Part shown: positions 7,945 through 16,242 of the stretch, in pieces
How positions within the stretch are numbered: the first letter of the stretch is position 1
Layout of the letters: each line of letters starts with the position of its first letter
NCBI GenBank assembly: GCA_944389865.1
Contig: CALXNX010000019.1
Location: 1 to 39,966, forward strand
Origin: an uncultured Succinivibrionaceae bacterium
GTDB lineage: Bacteria > Pseudomonadota > Gammaproteobacteria > Enterobacterales > Succinivibrionaceae
Direction of reading: 5' to 3'
DNA length: 39,966 nt
Notes under the pieces: model-generated
The model's input: the letters and a program-made list of their open reading frames with translations, nothing else
What the model was told of the DNA's origin: nothing
Databases searched by the model: none
Made by a program: the position numbers and the translations under genes

Positions 7945-9630
7945 TTATGCAGGCTTCAGAACTGCTAATTCGCGTACAAGAGGATTTTTACTGCGACCGG
8001 CTTTTTCGTTCACAATTATTGCCGCAAGCGTGATCACCTGCTGCCCCGTCAGCCTGACAGCGTATTTGCGTGATTTTATTTGAGTGCAGGCTTCTTCATA
8101 TTTAACTCCTGCTTGATGCGGATCGTCGGTAACTTTTAACTCAAACACGTACAGTGTTCTGCCTGCAGACAAACAGAGATCGCTGCGTCCGACTGCTGTC
8201 GGATATTCTGAGTAAGCGCTGCTGTCCATTAGAATAAGGAAAACTTTAATCAGATCCCTAAAAGCAGCTTCATTGAAGCTCAAAAAAGCGTCCGGTGAAA
8301 ATTCGTTTAAATATTGATTGAAGATCTGTCTTAAGGCTTCATAATCCTGCATCGTCAAAGCCTGCCTGAACTTACGCCAATATTTAAGTTTCAGCTCGTC
8401 TCCGTCATGGTGCGTAAGTTTTTGCAGAATAATTGATGCAAATGCCTGTTTTACTTCCAGATTAGGGAGCCCCAGATCAAAGCCCCAGCCCCCGGCATCT
8501 TTTATAGTCAGATAGCCGGCCTGATACAGAATAGCCTCAAAGGGATAATGGATTTTGTCAATACTTTCAATGATCGGCGTCAGACGGCTTTTGCTGACTG
8601 ACTTAACCCCGTCCAAATCAAGATAAGCTTTAAGCTCTTCGACTGTAAGTTCATGGTTTATATAGTTATTCAGATAATTCATTAAAAGAGAAGGCGCGGC
8701 GCCGCCGCTGTCAAGCCAGTAGCTCTTAAAACCGCTGCCGGGGTATTTTAAAAAATTGAGAATTGACCATGGGTTATAAACTTCAACGCTGTGTTCTTCA
8801 TCAAAGCAGTAGCCGTTGTAGTGCTCTTTGAGCTGCTGCAGGATCGATTGATGATCGTATTCCTGCGTATGGTGCTTTTGATTCAGGATCGCTGCTGCAT
8901 TGTCGATGTAGTCCTTAAAGTAATTTTCAAGTTCAGATTGCGTATAGCCGGTAATGGCACCGTAAAGCGGATTAAAGCTGATGTCATCAATATTGTTGAA
9001 AGCTGAGAAAATACTGACTTCAGAAAAACGGGTAACACCGGTTATGAAGATGAAGCGGAATTTAGCGGCATAGCTTTTAACGGTAAGCAAGAATGAAGAC
9101 AGCAGAGCTTTGCGGTTATTAAACTCAACCGGATCGTGCATGACCTGCGTCAGCGGTGCATCATATTCATCCACCAGGAGCACCAAAGACAGATCAGGGA
9201 AACTGCTTACAGCTTCCTCAAAGGCAAATACTGCACAGTTGTTCTCATTGATAGTGAAATTTATATCTGCCAGGGACTTTTTGATGCGCAGTCTGAAGAT
9301 ATCTGCAAAACTTTCGCCAGGCTGCAGTTCTTTTAAAAGTGAGAGATCCAAATGCAGTACTTTATAGGTCTTGGGATCATCCCAGATATGCAGCTTATCA
9401 ATCTTAAGATCCTTAAAACAGGTCAGCCCATGGGCAAAGAGCTCATGAAAGGTATTTACCAGTGTAGATTTGCCGAAGCGCCGGGGACGGGAAAGGAAAA
9501 TCGGACCTTTGGAGCGGGCAATTCTGCCGACCAAATCTGTTTTATCCACATAGATTTGTGACTGATGGATCATTTCAGATACAGAAGTGACGCTTAAGGG
9601 AAGGCGTGCATCATCGGCAGTCATATTCAT
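7945..9630 (-). CDS. AAA-ATPase-like protein with C-terminal PD-(D/E)XK nuclease-like domain
   Basis: A 561-aa member of the family annotated as AAA-ATPase-like/DUF1703-type. Walker A is RPRRFGKST (48-56) and Walker B is LLVDEYD (151-157). It is followed by the usual TGVTRFSEVSIFSAFNNI stretch and a C-terminal nuclease-like core with Asp484 and Glu497-Leu-Lys499 (GRSDLCL...VFELK). These genes are widespread, often in many copies, in gut anaerobes; their biochemical role is not established, and a link to mobile elements or defence is only a suggestion. An AGGTGA ribosome site lies upstream. The frame is intact. A relative, with the same domain order and Walker A position, is at 30179-31882. 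Confidence 0.88.
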   Translation of the reverse strand: MNMTADDARLPLSVTSVSEMIHQSQIYVDKTDLVGRIARSKGPIFLSRPRRFGKSTLVNTFHELFAHGLTCFKDLKIDKLHIWDDPKTYKVLHLDLSLLKELQPGESFADIFRLRIKKSLADINFTINENNCAVFAFEEAVSSFPDLSLVLLVDEYDAPLTQVMHDPVEFNNRKALLSSFLLTVKSYAAKFRFIFITGVTRFSEVSIFSAFNNIDDISFNPLYGAITGYTQSELENYFKDYIDNAAAILNQKHHTQEYDHQSILQQLKEHYNGYCFDEEHSVEVYNPWSILNFLKYPGSGFKSYWLDSGGAAPSLLMNYLNNYINHELTVEELKAYLDLDGVKSVSKSRLTPIIESIDKIHYPFEAILYQAGYLTIKDAGGWGFDLGLPNLEVKQAFASIILQKLTHHDGDELKLKYWRKFRQALTMQDYEALRQIFNQYLNEFSPDAFLSFNEAAFRDLIKVFLILMDSSAYSEYPTAVGRSDLCLSAGRTLYVFELKVTDDPHQAGVKYEEACTQIKSRKYAVRLTGQQVITLAAIIVNEKAGRSKNPLVRELAVLKPA

Positions 9631-9727
9631 AGAACTTTCACCTGGGTTTAAGAGCAGCGCTGTTTTGCTCTGCGGTTTATTGTAGCGGTTATTAAGAGCA
9701 AAAAACGGGATGGTGCCGCCTTTTTAT

Positions 9728-9743
9728 CTGCAGCATGCTGCAG
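9728..9743. repeat. Perfect 16-bp palindrome
   Basis: CTGCAGCATGCTGCAG reads identically on both strands. It is the first of three inverted repeats packed into about 80 bp between two minus-strand genes. Confidence 0.7.
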
Positions 9744-9746
9744 TGT

Positions 9747-9809
9747 GAATAACTCAGCAGCTAAAGCTGCAGGAGTTATTCCCGCTTCATCGACTTCCAA
9801 GCGGAAGTC
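9747..9809 (-). repeat. Two adjacent hairpins, possible remnant of an IS200/IS605-type end
   Basis: GAATAACTC-x-GCAGCT pairs with AGCTGC-xx-GAGTTATTC around an AA loop (9747-9781). Next to it, GACTTCC/GGAAGTC forms a tight hairpin with an AAGC loop (9792-9809), which competes with CCGCTT/AAGCGG (9782-9804). Read on the minus strand, a short open frame starting at 9850 runs into the hairpins and ends in SMKRE before a stop. This resembles the SMKQE-like tails I associate with some TnpB proteins. Together with the structure this suggests a transposon scar, not proven. There is no T-tract. Confidence 0.4.
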
Positions 9810-9834
9810 TCCATAGACATAAGCATCTGGACAA

Positions 9835-10596
9835 TTACATCCCTAGGGCGCATGCCGCTGACTTCCTGCTGTGCGCTGAATCCAGCACCGACCACCAGAT
9901 GCCGCTTTGCTTCAGTCGCTGCTGCTCTCGGTCAGGCAGCTCATGCTTAAGATGCCGAATGACCGCATCCACGATTTTTGCCGGGTATTCAAAAAACGGC
10001 AGATATTCATAGGGCAGCAGCATGCAGGTCATGACAGCATGACAGCCGCGGCGCACCATCTCCGGACACCGGCTGCCCGGCTCTTCCGCCAGCTCCTCAT
10101 AATACCGGGGCAGACTGCAGTACAGCCTGCGGTAATTTTCCGGCATTTTGACGGTCAGCTGCTCTGATGTGCTGATGGGCTCTTTAATGAGCTTGATATG
10201 ATGATCGTAAAGCTTAAGCTCTTTACCGCAATACGCACAGTGTACCTTGATGCCTGGCTTGAGATCATAATGCCGGCCGATGTAAACGCAGAAGTCGGAT
10301 GCCGGCAGGCTGAGCTCTGCGGCCGTATTCTGCGGGCAGCTTATTTTGCCTGCAGTCTTAAACAGCAGCTCTATTTCCGCTTTGGGCGCATTAAACTGCT
10401 CCTGGTTCAGTTCCAGCAGAGGAGAGCCGTCTTCGCTCTGCACCTTTAAATGATAAGACAGCGGCAGGCCGATATAGCGCTTCAGCTCCTCAGGCAGGCT
10501 GACAGGCATTAACGGAATGATGCGCTCGTTTGATTTAAAACGTAAAAATAAAAAAGTGTGCAGTTCGAAGCAGCTGTGTGGTAAACTCAGGGTCAT
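9835..10596 (-). CDS. Hypothetical protein with CxxC zinc-ribbon-like motif, 253 aa
   Basis: No family recognised. The protein is soluble-looking, with a CAYCGKELKLYDHH stretch (Cys120, Cys123, His132, His133) that could bind a metal, and further Cys at 9, 87 and 103. The start is uncertain: the ATG at 10596 has an AGGAG only far upstream (about 17 nt), and an in-frame Met30 at 10509 (MPVSLPEEL) would give a protein beginning with a more typical sequence. The C-terminal part is helical and basic, and the last residues (ACALGM) abut the inverted-repeat cluster at 9728-9809, so the end may be altered. It is alone between the AAA-ATPase-like gene and the AT-rich island. Confidence 0.55.
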   Translation of the reverse strand: MTLSLPHSCFELHTFLFLRFKSNERIIPLMPVSLPEELKRYIGLPLSYHLKVQSEDGSPLLELNQEQFNAPKAEIELLFKTAGKISCPQNTAAELSLPASDFCVYIGRHYDLKPGIKVHCAYCGKELKLYDHHIKLIKEPISTSEQLTVKMPENYRRLYCSLPRYYEELAEEPGSRCPEMVRRGCHAVMTCMLLPYEYLPFFEYPAKIVDAVIRHLKHELPDREQQRLKQSGIWWSVLDSAHSRKSAACALGM

Positions 10597-10939
10597 AGTT
10601 GTTTTAAGGCGGACTCCTATCCGCTTTAAGTTGATCGCATGCTGCAGATGGTAGGAAAAATTGATCTGCAGCTCCTAAGCTTAAAAGCTCCCCCTTAATT
10701 TATCACTAACAGCTTCATCCTGCGCGTTTTTAAAAACAGCACTTCATCCACCCGCCGGTCATGCCGACAGCGGTGACAAAATCAAAAATCTTTTCTGTTA
10801 AAAATTGAAGGTGAAATTTAACTGAGAGGGACAAAATCAGAGGTCAAACTGAGGACATTCTTTTAGAGCACTGACAGAACACTGGAAGGCTGTACAATTT
10901 CACAGCAGCGTCCATAACTTAGAGTCTGCGTGCATTGAT

Positions 10940-11095
10940 ATGGCGGGAAGCTGGGAGGAATCAGGCTTTACGTGGGACCTGAGCAATAGATTTATAAAAA
11001 AGGTGGGGGGGGGTGCGAATAAAGTAAAAATGTCATATAGACAAGCCATGGTGCCTCCGCCTCGGTGGCAAAAAGGTGGAGGATCTCGTGCGTAA
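10940..11095 (+). CDS. Possible small ORF or gene fragment, 51 codons, spanning the G9 tract
   Basis: An ATG-initiated frame (MAGSWEESGFTWDLSNRF...) runs through the nine-G tract, which encodes part of VGGGANK, and stops at TAA 11093-11095. The frame stays open back to 10853. There is no ribosome site and I recognise no family, so it may be a remnant of a larger gene or chance. If real, changes in the G-run would shift the frame in the middle of the protein. Confidence 0.2.
   Translation: MAGSWEESGFTWDLSNRFIKKVGGGANKVKMSYRQAMVPPPRWQKGGGSRA
11005..11013. repeat. Homopolymeric G9 tract
   Basis: Nine consecutive G lie 270 bp upstream of the first R-M-like gene. Poly-G runs of this length are prone to slipped-strand changes and are a known phase-variation device in other bacteria. 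Whether this one matters here is unknown. Confidence 0.6.
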
Positions 11096-11282
11096 CTACT
11101 AATTTAGGTCAAGGCAATACGCATCTCTGTATTAGGTAAGGTACAATTACTGCAGAGTCAATGATGATTGCCCGGCCTGTTAAAATCGTACAGATTTATT
11201 CAGCAGACTAATATAAGGTATAAGTTAATTTTATTCTTAACAAGGACAGTCAAAAATATTTTGATAAAAATAAAGCATAGAT

Positions 11283-12182
11283 ATGTTTGATGAAAAGGTA
11301 GATGTTTTAGAAGACAGCTTGTTGAGGAATAATTCAGCAATTCTGAAAATACTGCTTGAAGATAAGACTACAAAGAAAAATATAATTTGGGCAACAAATG
11401 ATTACTTTGAGCAATATTCGAGCGGATATGAAGCATATCAAGAGATCAGGGTGGATTCAATAACAGGCATTTTTGGAAAAATAATTCAGCCTAGAGTAGC
11501 AAAGAGTAAAACTAAACTGATAGAGAGGATCAAGAAACACGCTGAGGTCTTTACTCCTTCATGGGTATGCAATAAGCAGAATAATATAATTGACGCAGCA
11601 TGGTTCGGCAGAGAAGATGTTTTCAACAGAGAAACAGGTTATGGTTGGATTACAAATAAAGAGAAGATTTATTTTGAATCCGGTTTTAAGTCGTGGCAAA
11701 AATATGTAGACACAAAAAGATTAGAAGTTACATGTGGGGAGGCCCCTTACCTTGTAAGCAGATACGATCATATAACAGGAAGACCAATTGATATTAAAAA
11801 TAGAATTGGTTTGCTGGATAGAAAGCTGCGCGTCGTTTGTGAAAATGCAGTCTCAAAAGAGGAATGGCTTAAATGGGCATTAAGAGCGGTACAAAGTGTC
11901 TATGGATATGAATATCAAGGCGACAGTGTTATTTTAGCACGGGAAAATGTTTTATATACGTACATAGACTTTTATAAGCTCTACATGAACTGCGAGATTT
12001 CGGAAAAAGTCTTACTAAAAATTGCAAATGTTATTGCTTGGAATATTTGGCAGATGGATGGACTCACAAATAAACCTCCTTTAATTCCTAAAAATAATAT
12101 AATAAATACCAGCCTTCCATTTTGTATGATAAAAGATTGGAGAGGTAATAAATCAGTAGAGTTTAAGTCAATAGGAGAATAA
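11283..12182 (+). CDS. Restriction-modification-associated protein (methylase-subunit-like), 299 aa
   Basis: The protein resembles those often annotated 'restriction endonuclease subunit M' that precede helicase/methylase fusions. It carries HAEVFTPSWVCNKQNN (86-101), similar to the xFTPxxV motif X region at the start of N6-adenine methylases. It also has GEAPYLVSRYD (152-162) and RIGLLDRKLRVV (174-185), which I associate with this partner family. It lacks an NPPY catalytic motif, found only in the next gene, so it looks like one half of a split methylase that works with the large protein. Only 1 bp separates its stop from the next ATG: one operon. It is strongly AT-rich compared with flanking genes, a sign of transfer. 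The start has no clear ribosome site. Confidence 0.6.
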   Translation: MFDEKVDVLEDSLLRNNSAILKILLEDKTTKKNIIWATNDYFEQYSSGYEAYQEIRVDSITGIFGKIIQPRVAKSKTKLIERIKKHAEVFTPSWVCNKQNNIIDAAWFGREDVFNRETGYGWITNKEKIYFESGFKSWQKYVDTKRLEVTCGEAPYLVSRYDHITGRPIDIKNRIGLLDRKLRVVCENAVSKEEWLKWALRAVQSVYGYEYQGDSVILARENVLYTYIDFYKLYMNCEISEKVLLKIANVIAWNIWQMDGLTNKPPLIPKNNIINTSLPFCMIKDWRGNKSVEFKSIGE

Positions 12183-12183
12183 A

Positions 12184-15100
12184 ATGAATTTAGATAAAAA
12201 TTTTGAAAGAACGCCTACTTTTCAGAATAAATTAATTTATGTTTTTTCTATTGACGATGATGCACATAGGGGACTGCTGAAAATAGGGGATACTACTGTA
12301 GATGTTAATACACCTATAGATAGACTTTATCCAAATTCCAAAAACTTAAACGATGCTGCAAAGAACAGAATTAAGTCTTATACAGGTACTGCCGGCATCA
12401 AGTATAAACTTGAGTATACCGAGCTTGCAATTAGGCAGATTAAAAGTGAAGATGGTTCAGTAAAATTAAAGAGCTTTAGGGATTCCGACGTGCACAAGGT
12501 ATTGCTGAACTCTCAAATTAAGCAGGTTAAAGTCTCGGCTACCTCCGGAAGAGAATGGTTTAAAGTTGATCTTGAGACAGTTAAAAGAGCTATTGAAGCT
12601 GTAAAAATCGGCAATACAAATCTAATTGGAACAAGCAGTCGTACAAAAACACAGATTGTATTCCGACCTGAACAGGAAGAGGCTATTAATAAAACCATAA
12701 AACAATTTAAATCCGGCAAGATTATGCTTTGGAATGCAAAAATGCGCTTTGGTAAAACGCTGACTGCTTTAGAGCTGATAAAAAGAGGAAGATATCGTAA
12801 AAATATAATCATTACACATAGGCCGGTGGTTGACCAAGGGTGGAGAGAAGACTTTGATAAGATCTTCGATGCAGATGATGGGTATAAATATGGTTCTAAG
12901 AAAGATGTTCCGAATGATTCTGATATAAGCCTGCTGGGTGATAAATTTGTTTATTTCGCTTCGATGCAGGATCTGAGAGGATCTTCTGTTGTCGGCGGTA
13001 AATTTGATAAAAATTGTTCGATTTTCGTTATTGAGTGGGATCTTGTAATAGTAGATGAAGCTCACGAAGGAACTACCACAGCCCTAGGTGACGAAGTAAT
13101 TAAAAACATCCTTAAAGAAGATACTTGTCCGCAAACAAAATTTTTAGCATTATCAGGTACTCCTTTTAACATCATTAGTAAATATGACGAAAAAAATGTC
13201 TATACATGGGATTATATGATGGAACAAAAGGCTAAAGAAAATTGGCCTTTACAGCATTTTGGCGATAGTAATCCATACAGCGATCTTCCTAAACTTCAGA
13301 TTTACACCTATGACTTAGGCAACTTGTTAAATAGTCCATCCTATATTGAACTAGTTGATAAAGCATTTAACTTCACTGAGTTCTTTAAAGTAAGAAGAAA
13401 AGGTGCACTGAATGAAGGTGGTGATGTTTCATTTTCTGATAACTTAGAGTTTTGTCATGAAGAAGATGTTAAAAGCTTTTTAAATCTGATTACTAAAACT
13501 GATGCTGATAGTTTCTATCCATATTCAAATGACAAGTTAAGAAGGCTCTTTAAGCACACTCTTTGGGTGATTCCAGGCGTTAAGGAAGCTAAAGCACTAA
13601 AGGAGCTGATGCTTTTACATCCAGTGTTCGGTTCTGGCAGATTTAACATTGTAAATGTTGCTGGAAATGGAGATGAAGAAATCGATAATGCATTGGAAGC
13701 GGTAAAAACAGCTATAGCAATTTCCAAAGAAGACGAATATACGATTACTTTGACTTGTGGAAAACTAACTACCGGCGTAACTGTTCCTGAATGGACGGCA
13801 GTATTTATGCTGGCTGGATCATATGCAACTTCAGCTTCGAGCTATCTTCAGACTATTTTTAGAGTACAGTCTCCTTGCAATGAGAATGGCAAAATAAAAA
13901 CCAACTGCTACGTTTTTGATTTTGCGCCGGATAGAACGCTGAAAATGGTAGCAGATTCAATTTCATTGTCTAAGAGAGCTGGTAGGACTTCAGACAGTGA
14001 TAGATCTAGATTAGGTGAATTTCTGAATTATTGTCCTGTAATATCTATTGATGGTACTCGTATGAAGGAATACAGTACAGATAATTTATTACAGCAGCTC
14101 AAGAAAGTATATGTTGATAGAGCAGTAAGAACTGGATTTGATGACACATCTATTTACAGCGATGAATTATATAAACTAACTCCAAGCGATATAGTTGAGT
14201 TCAAAGATTTAAAAGCAATTATTGGTTCAACTGCTGCAAATGCAAAGACTGGGGATATAGATATTAATAAACAAGGCTTCTCAGATGAGCTGCATGAGAA
14301 AAATGATGAATTAAAGAGAAAGAAAAAATCCGAACTAACAGAGGAAGAAAAGGAAGCATTAAAGCAGTTTGAAGAGATAAAGAAAAATAGAAGAGCTGCA
14401 ATCTCTATTTTGAGAGGTATTTCCGTGCGTATGCCATTATTAATATATGGCGCAGATATTCCACTTAAAGAAGATTTCAAAATAGAGGATTTTCTTAATG
14501 ATAAGATCGTCGATCCGGCATCTTGGAATGAATTTATGCCTAAGGGCGTAACAAAGGAGCTGTTTAAAAAATTCATAAAATTTTATGATAAAGACATTTT
14601 TATTTTTGCAGGAAGAAAAATTAGGAATATTGTAAAGTCAGCTGATGAACTGGATCCTACAGAGCGGGTAAATCGAATTGCTTCAGTTTTTTCTTATTTC
14701 AAGAATCCAGATAAAGAAACAGTTTTAACCCCATGGCGAGTAGTAAACATGCATCTGGGGTTAGTTTTAGGTGGATTTAATTTTTTTGATGAGAAATATT
14801 CTGATAATATAAATATTCCACGAGAAGTAAAAACATGTGAATTAGGTAAACATTTTATTAAAAAAGATAACCTGCATATTCTAGAAATTAACTCGAAAAC
14901 TGGATTATACCCATTATATGTAGCATACTCAATTTATAGAAATAAATTATGTTCATACAGCGCCTCAGAATTATCCAATGAATTAAAACGGCAAATCTGG
15001 AATGAGGTTATAGAAAATAACATTTTTGTTATCTGTAAAACAGAAATGGCAAAATTTATAACAAAAAGGACACTTGCCGGTTTTAACAATGTTAAAATTA

Positions 15101-16242
15101 ATGCACATTATTTCGAAAATTTAATAAATACTTTGCAGTCAGGAAAAGAGCTGCAATTTATACAAAAAATCACATCAAATCAATATTGGAAATGCAGGAG
15201 TGATGAACAGATGAAATTTGATGCTGTAATTGGCAATCCTCCATATCAAGAGTCAGCTAAAGATACCAGTGATGCTCCTGTTTATCACTTGTTTATGGAA
15301 GCAGCTTTTAAAATTTCTCCTATCGTCTCCTTTATTACACCTGCAAGATTTCTCTTTAATGCTGGTAAAACTCCTAAAAAGTGGAATGACAAAGTATTAA
15401 ATGATCCCCACTTCAAAGTTGTATATCTAGCCTCGAATAGTACTGAAGTTTTTCCCAATGTTGATATTAAAGGCGGAGTAGTAATTAGTTTAAGAAATAA
15501 TGAGAAAAATTTTGGAGCTATTGGTTTCTATAGTCAGTTTCCTGAACTTAATTCAATACTAAATAAAGTATTAAACTCTTCAGATTTTAAATCAATTAAA
15601 GATTTTATATTTATGCAAAATAAATTTAACCTTAATTCCTTATATAGAGATTATCCAAAATTAATTAGCGAAATTGGCAGTAATGGAAAGGAAAAACGAC
15701 TTACTACAAACATTTTTAATTTAAAAGAAATCTTTACTGAATTTAAACAATCGGAAAGTGATATAGAAATTTATGGTTTGATTAACAACACCAGGGTTAG
15801 TCGATATATAAGTAAAAAATATATTGAAGATCATGTAAACCTGTATGAATATAAAGTAATTGTGCCAAAGTCTAATGGGTCAGGTGCTATCGGAGAAATA
15901 CTGTCTACGCCCGTAATCGGGCGGCCCGTAATCGGGCGGCCCGTAATCGGGTATACACAATCCTTTATCAGCATTGGAAAATTTAATACAGAATGTATGG
16001 CAAATGCCTGTCTGAAATATATAAAGACTAAATTTTCAAGGTGCATGCTTGGAACATTAAAGGTTACACAGCATAATAATCCGCCGACATGGGCTAATGT
16101 GCCAATTCAGGATTTTTCGGATCGATCAGATATTGATTGGTCAAAGTCTATTAGTGAAATAGATCAACAGCTATATAAAAAGTATCTTTTATCAGAGCAG
16201 GAGAAAAATTTTATTGAAGAAAAAATACAACCTATGAATTAA
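12184..16242 (+). CDS. GIY-YIG nuclease / SF2 helicase / N6-adenine methylase fusion (R-M-like), 1352 aa
   Basis: Domains in order. A T5orf172-like GIY-YIG nuclease (about 16-130) has IYVF, LLKIGDTT, FRDSDVHK and REWFKVD. An SF2 helicase/translocase (about 155-650) has a Q-like motif RPEQEEAI (161-168), Walker A AKMRFGKT (185-192), DEAH (291-294), SGTP (324-327) and a motif VI-like QTIFRVQSP. An Eco57I-type methylase core has a degenerate SAM motif ILEINSKTGLYPLY (899-912) and catalytic NPPYQ (1018-1022). A C-terminal target-recognition-like region ends with KTKFSR...LKVTQHN...WANVPIQDF. The plan suggests a single-chain translocating restriction-modification enzyme. An AGGAG site precedes the ATG. 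It is very AT-rich except for a GC-rich tandem repeat, PVIGR x3, at 1243-1256. No frameshift is seen. Specificity and activity are unknown. Confidence 0.8.
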   Translation: MNLDKNFERTPTFQNKLIYVFSIDDDAHRGLLKIGDTTVDVNTPIDRLYPNSKNLNDAAKNRIKSYTGTAGIKYKLEYTELAIRQIKSEDGSVKLKSFRDSDVHKVLLNSQIKQVKVSATSGREWFKVDLETVKRAIEAVKIGNTNLIGTSSRTKTQIVFRPEQEEAINKTIKQFKSGKIMLWNAKMRFGKTLTALELIKRGRYRKNIIITHRPVVDQGWREDFDKIFDADDGYKYGSKKDVPNDSDISLLGDKFVYFASMQDLRGSSVVGGKFDKNCSIFVIEWDLVIVDEAHEGTTTALGDEVIKNILKEDTCPQTKFLALSGTPFNIISKYDEKNVYTWDYMMEQKAKENWPLQHFGDSNPYSDLPKLQIYTYDLGNLLNSPSYIELVDKAFNFTEFFKVRRKGALNEGGDVSFSDNLEFCHEEDVKSFLNLITKTDADSFYPYSNDKLRRLFKHTLWVIPGVKEAKALKELMLLHPVFGSGRFNIVNVAGNGDEEIDNALEAVKTAIAISKEDEYTITLTCGKLTTGVTVPEWTAVFMLAGSYATSASSYLQTIFRVQSPCNENGKIKTNCYVFDFAPDRTLKMVADSISLSKRAGRTSDSDRSRLGEFLNYCPVISIDGTRMKEYSTDNLLQQLKKVYVDRAVRTGFDDTSIYSDELYKLTPSDIVEFKDLKAIIGSTAANAKTGDIDINKQGFSDELHEKNDELKRKKKSELTEEEKEALKQFEEIKKNRRAAISILRGISVRMPLLIYGADIPLKEDFKIEDFLNDKIVDPASWNEFMPKGVTKELFKKFIKFYDKDIFIFAGRKIRNIVKSADELDPTERVNRIASVFSYFKNPDKETVLTPWRVVNMHLGLVLGGFNFFDEKYSDNINIPREVKTCELGKHFIKKDNLHILEINSKTGLYPLYVAYSIYRNKLCSYSASELSNELKRQIWNEVIENNIFVICKTEMAKFITKRTLAGFNNVKINAHYFENLINTLQSGKELQFIQKITSNQYWKCRSDEQMKFDAVIGNPPYQESAKDTSDAPVYHLFMEAAFKISPIVSFITPARFLFNAGKTPKKWNDKVLNDPHFKVVYLASNSTEVFPNVDIKGGVVISLRNNEKNFGAIGFYSQFPELNSILNKVLNSSDFKSIKDFIFMQNKFNLNSLYRDYPKLISEIGSNGKEKRLTTNIFNLKEIFTEFKQSESDIEIYGLINNTRVSRYISKKYIEDHVNLYEYKVIVPKSNGSGAIGEILSTPVIGRPVIGRPVIGYTQSFISIGKFNTECMANACLKYIKTKFSRCMLGTLKVTQHNNPPTWANVPIQDFSDRSDIDWSKSISEIDQQLYKKYLLSEQEKNFIEEKIQPMN
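15910..15951 (+). repeat. 15-bp in-frame tandem repeat (2.8 copies) in the methylase recognition region
   Basis: CCCGTAATCGGGCGG occurs twice, then a 12-bp partial copy, encoding PVIGR-PVIGR-PVIG (1243-1256). Each unit is GC-rich and self-complementary (CCCG/CGGG) inside an AT-rich gene. The unit is a multiple of three, so copy changes would alter length without breaking the frame. Confidence 0.9.

Larger units (their letters stand above)
10597..11282. other. Non-coding or degraded stretch upstream of the R-M-like operon
   Basis: No convincing gene. Visible elements are an inverted repeat GCTGCAGAT/ATCTGCAGC (10641-10649 and 10664-10672), a repeated GACAAAATCA, a run of nine G (11005-11013), a hairpin CCTCCGCC/GGTGGAGG (from about 11053) and an AT-rich last 150 bp that probably holds the promoter of the downstream operon. 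Base composition shifts here from GC-rich to AT-rich, consistent with the left edge of an acquired island. Confidence 0.5.

Noticed and set aside
15910..15951. The short tandem repeats as a CRISPR array
   Set aside because: Units are 15 bp, directly adjacent without spacers, and in frame within a coding sequence.
15910..15951. The same repeats as a terminator hairpin
   Set aside because: Stems are only 4 bp with no T-tract, and they lie inside an intact gene.
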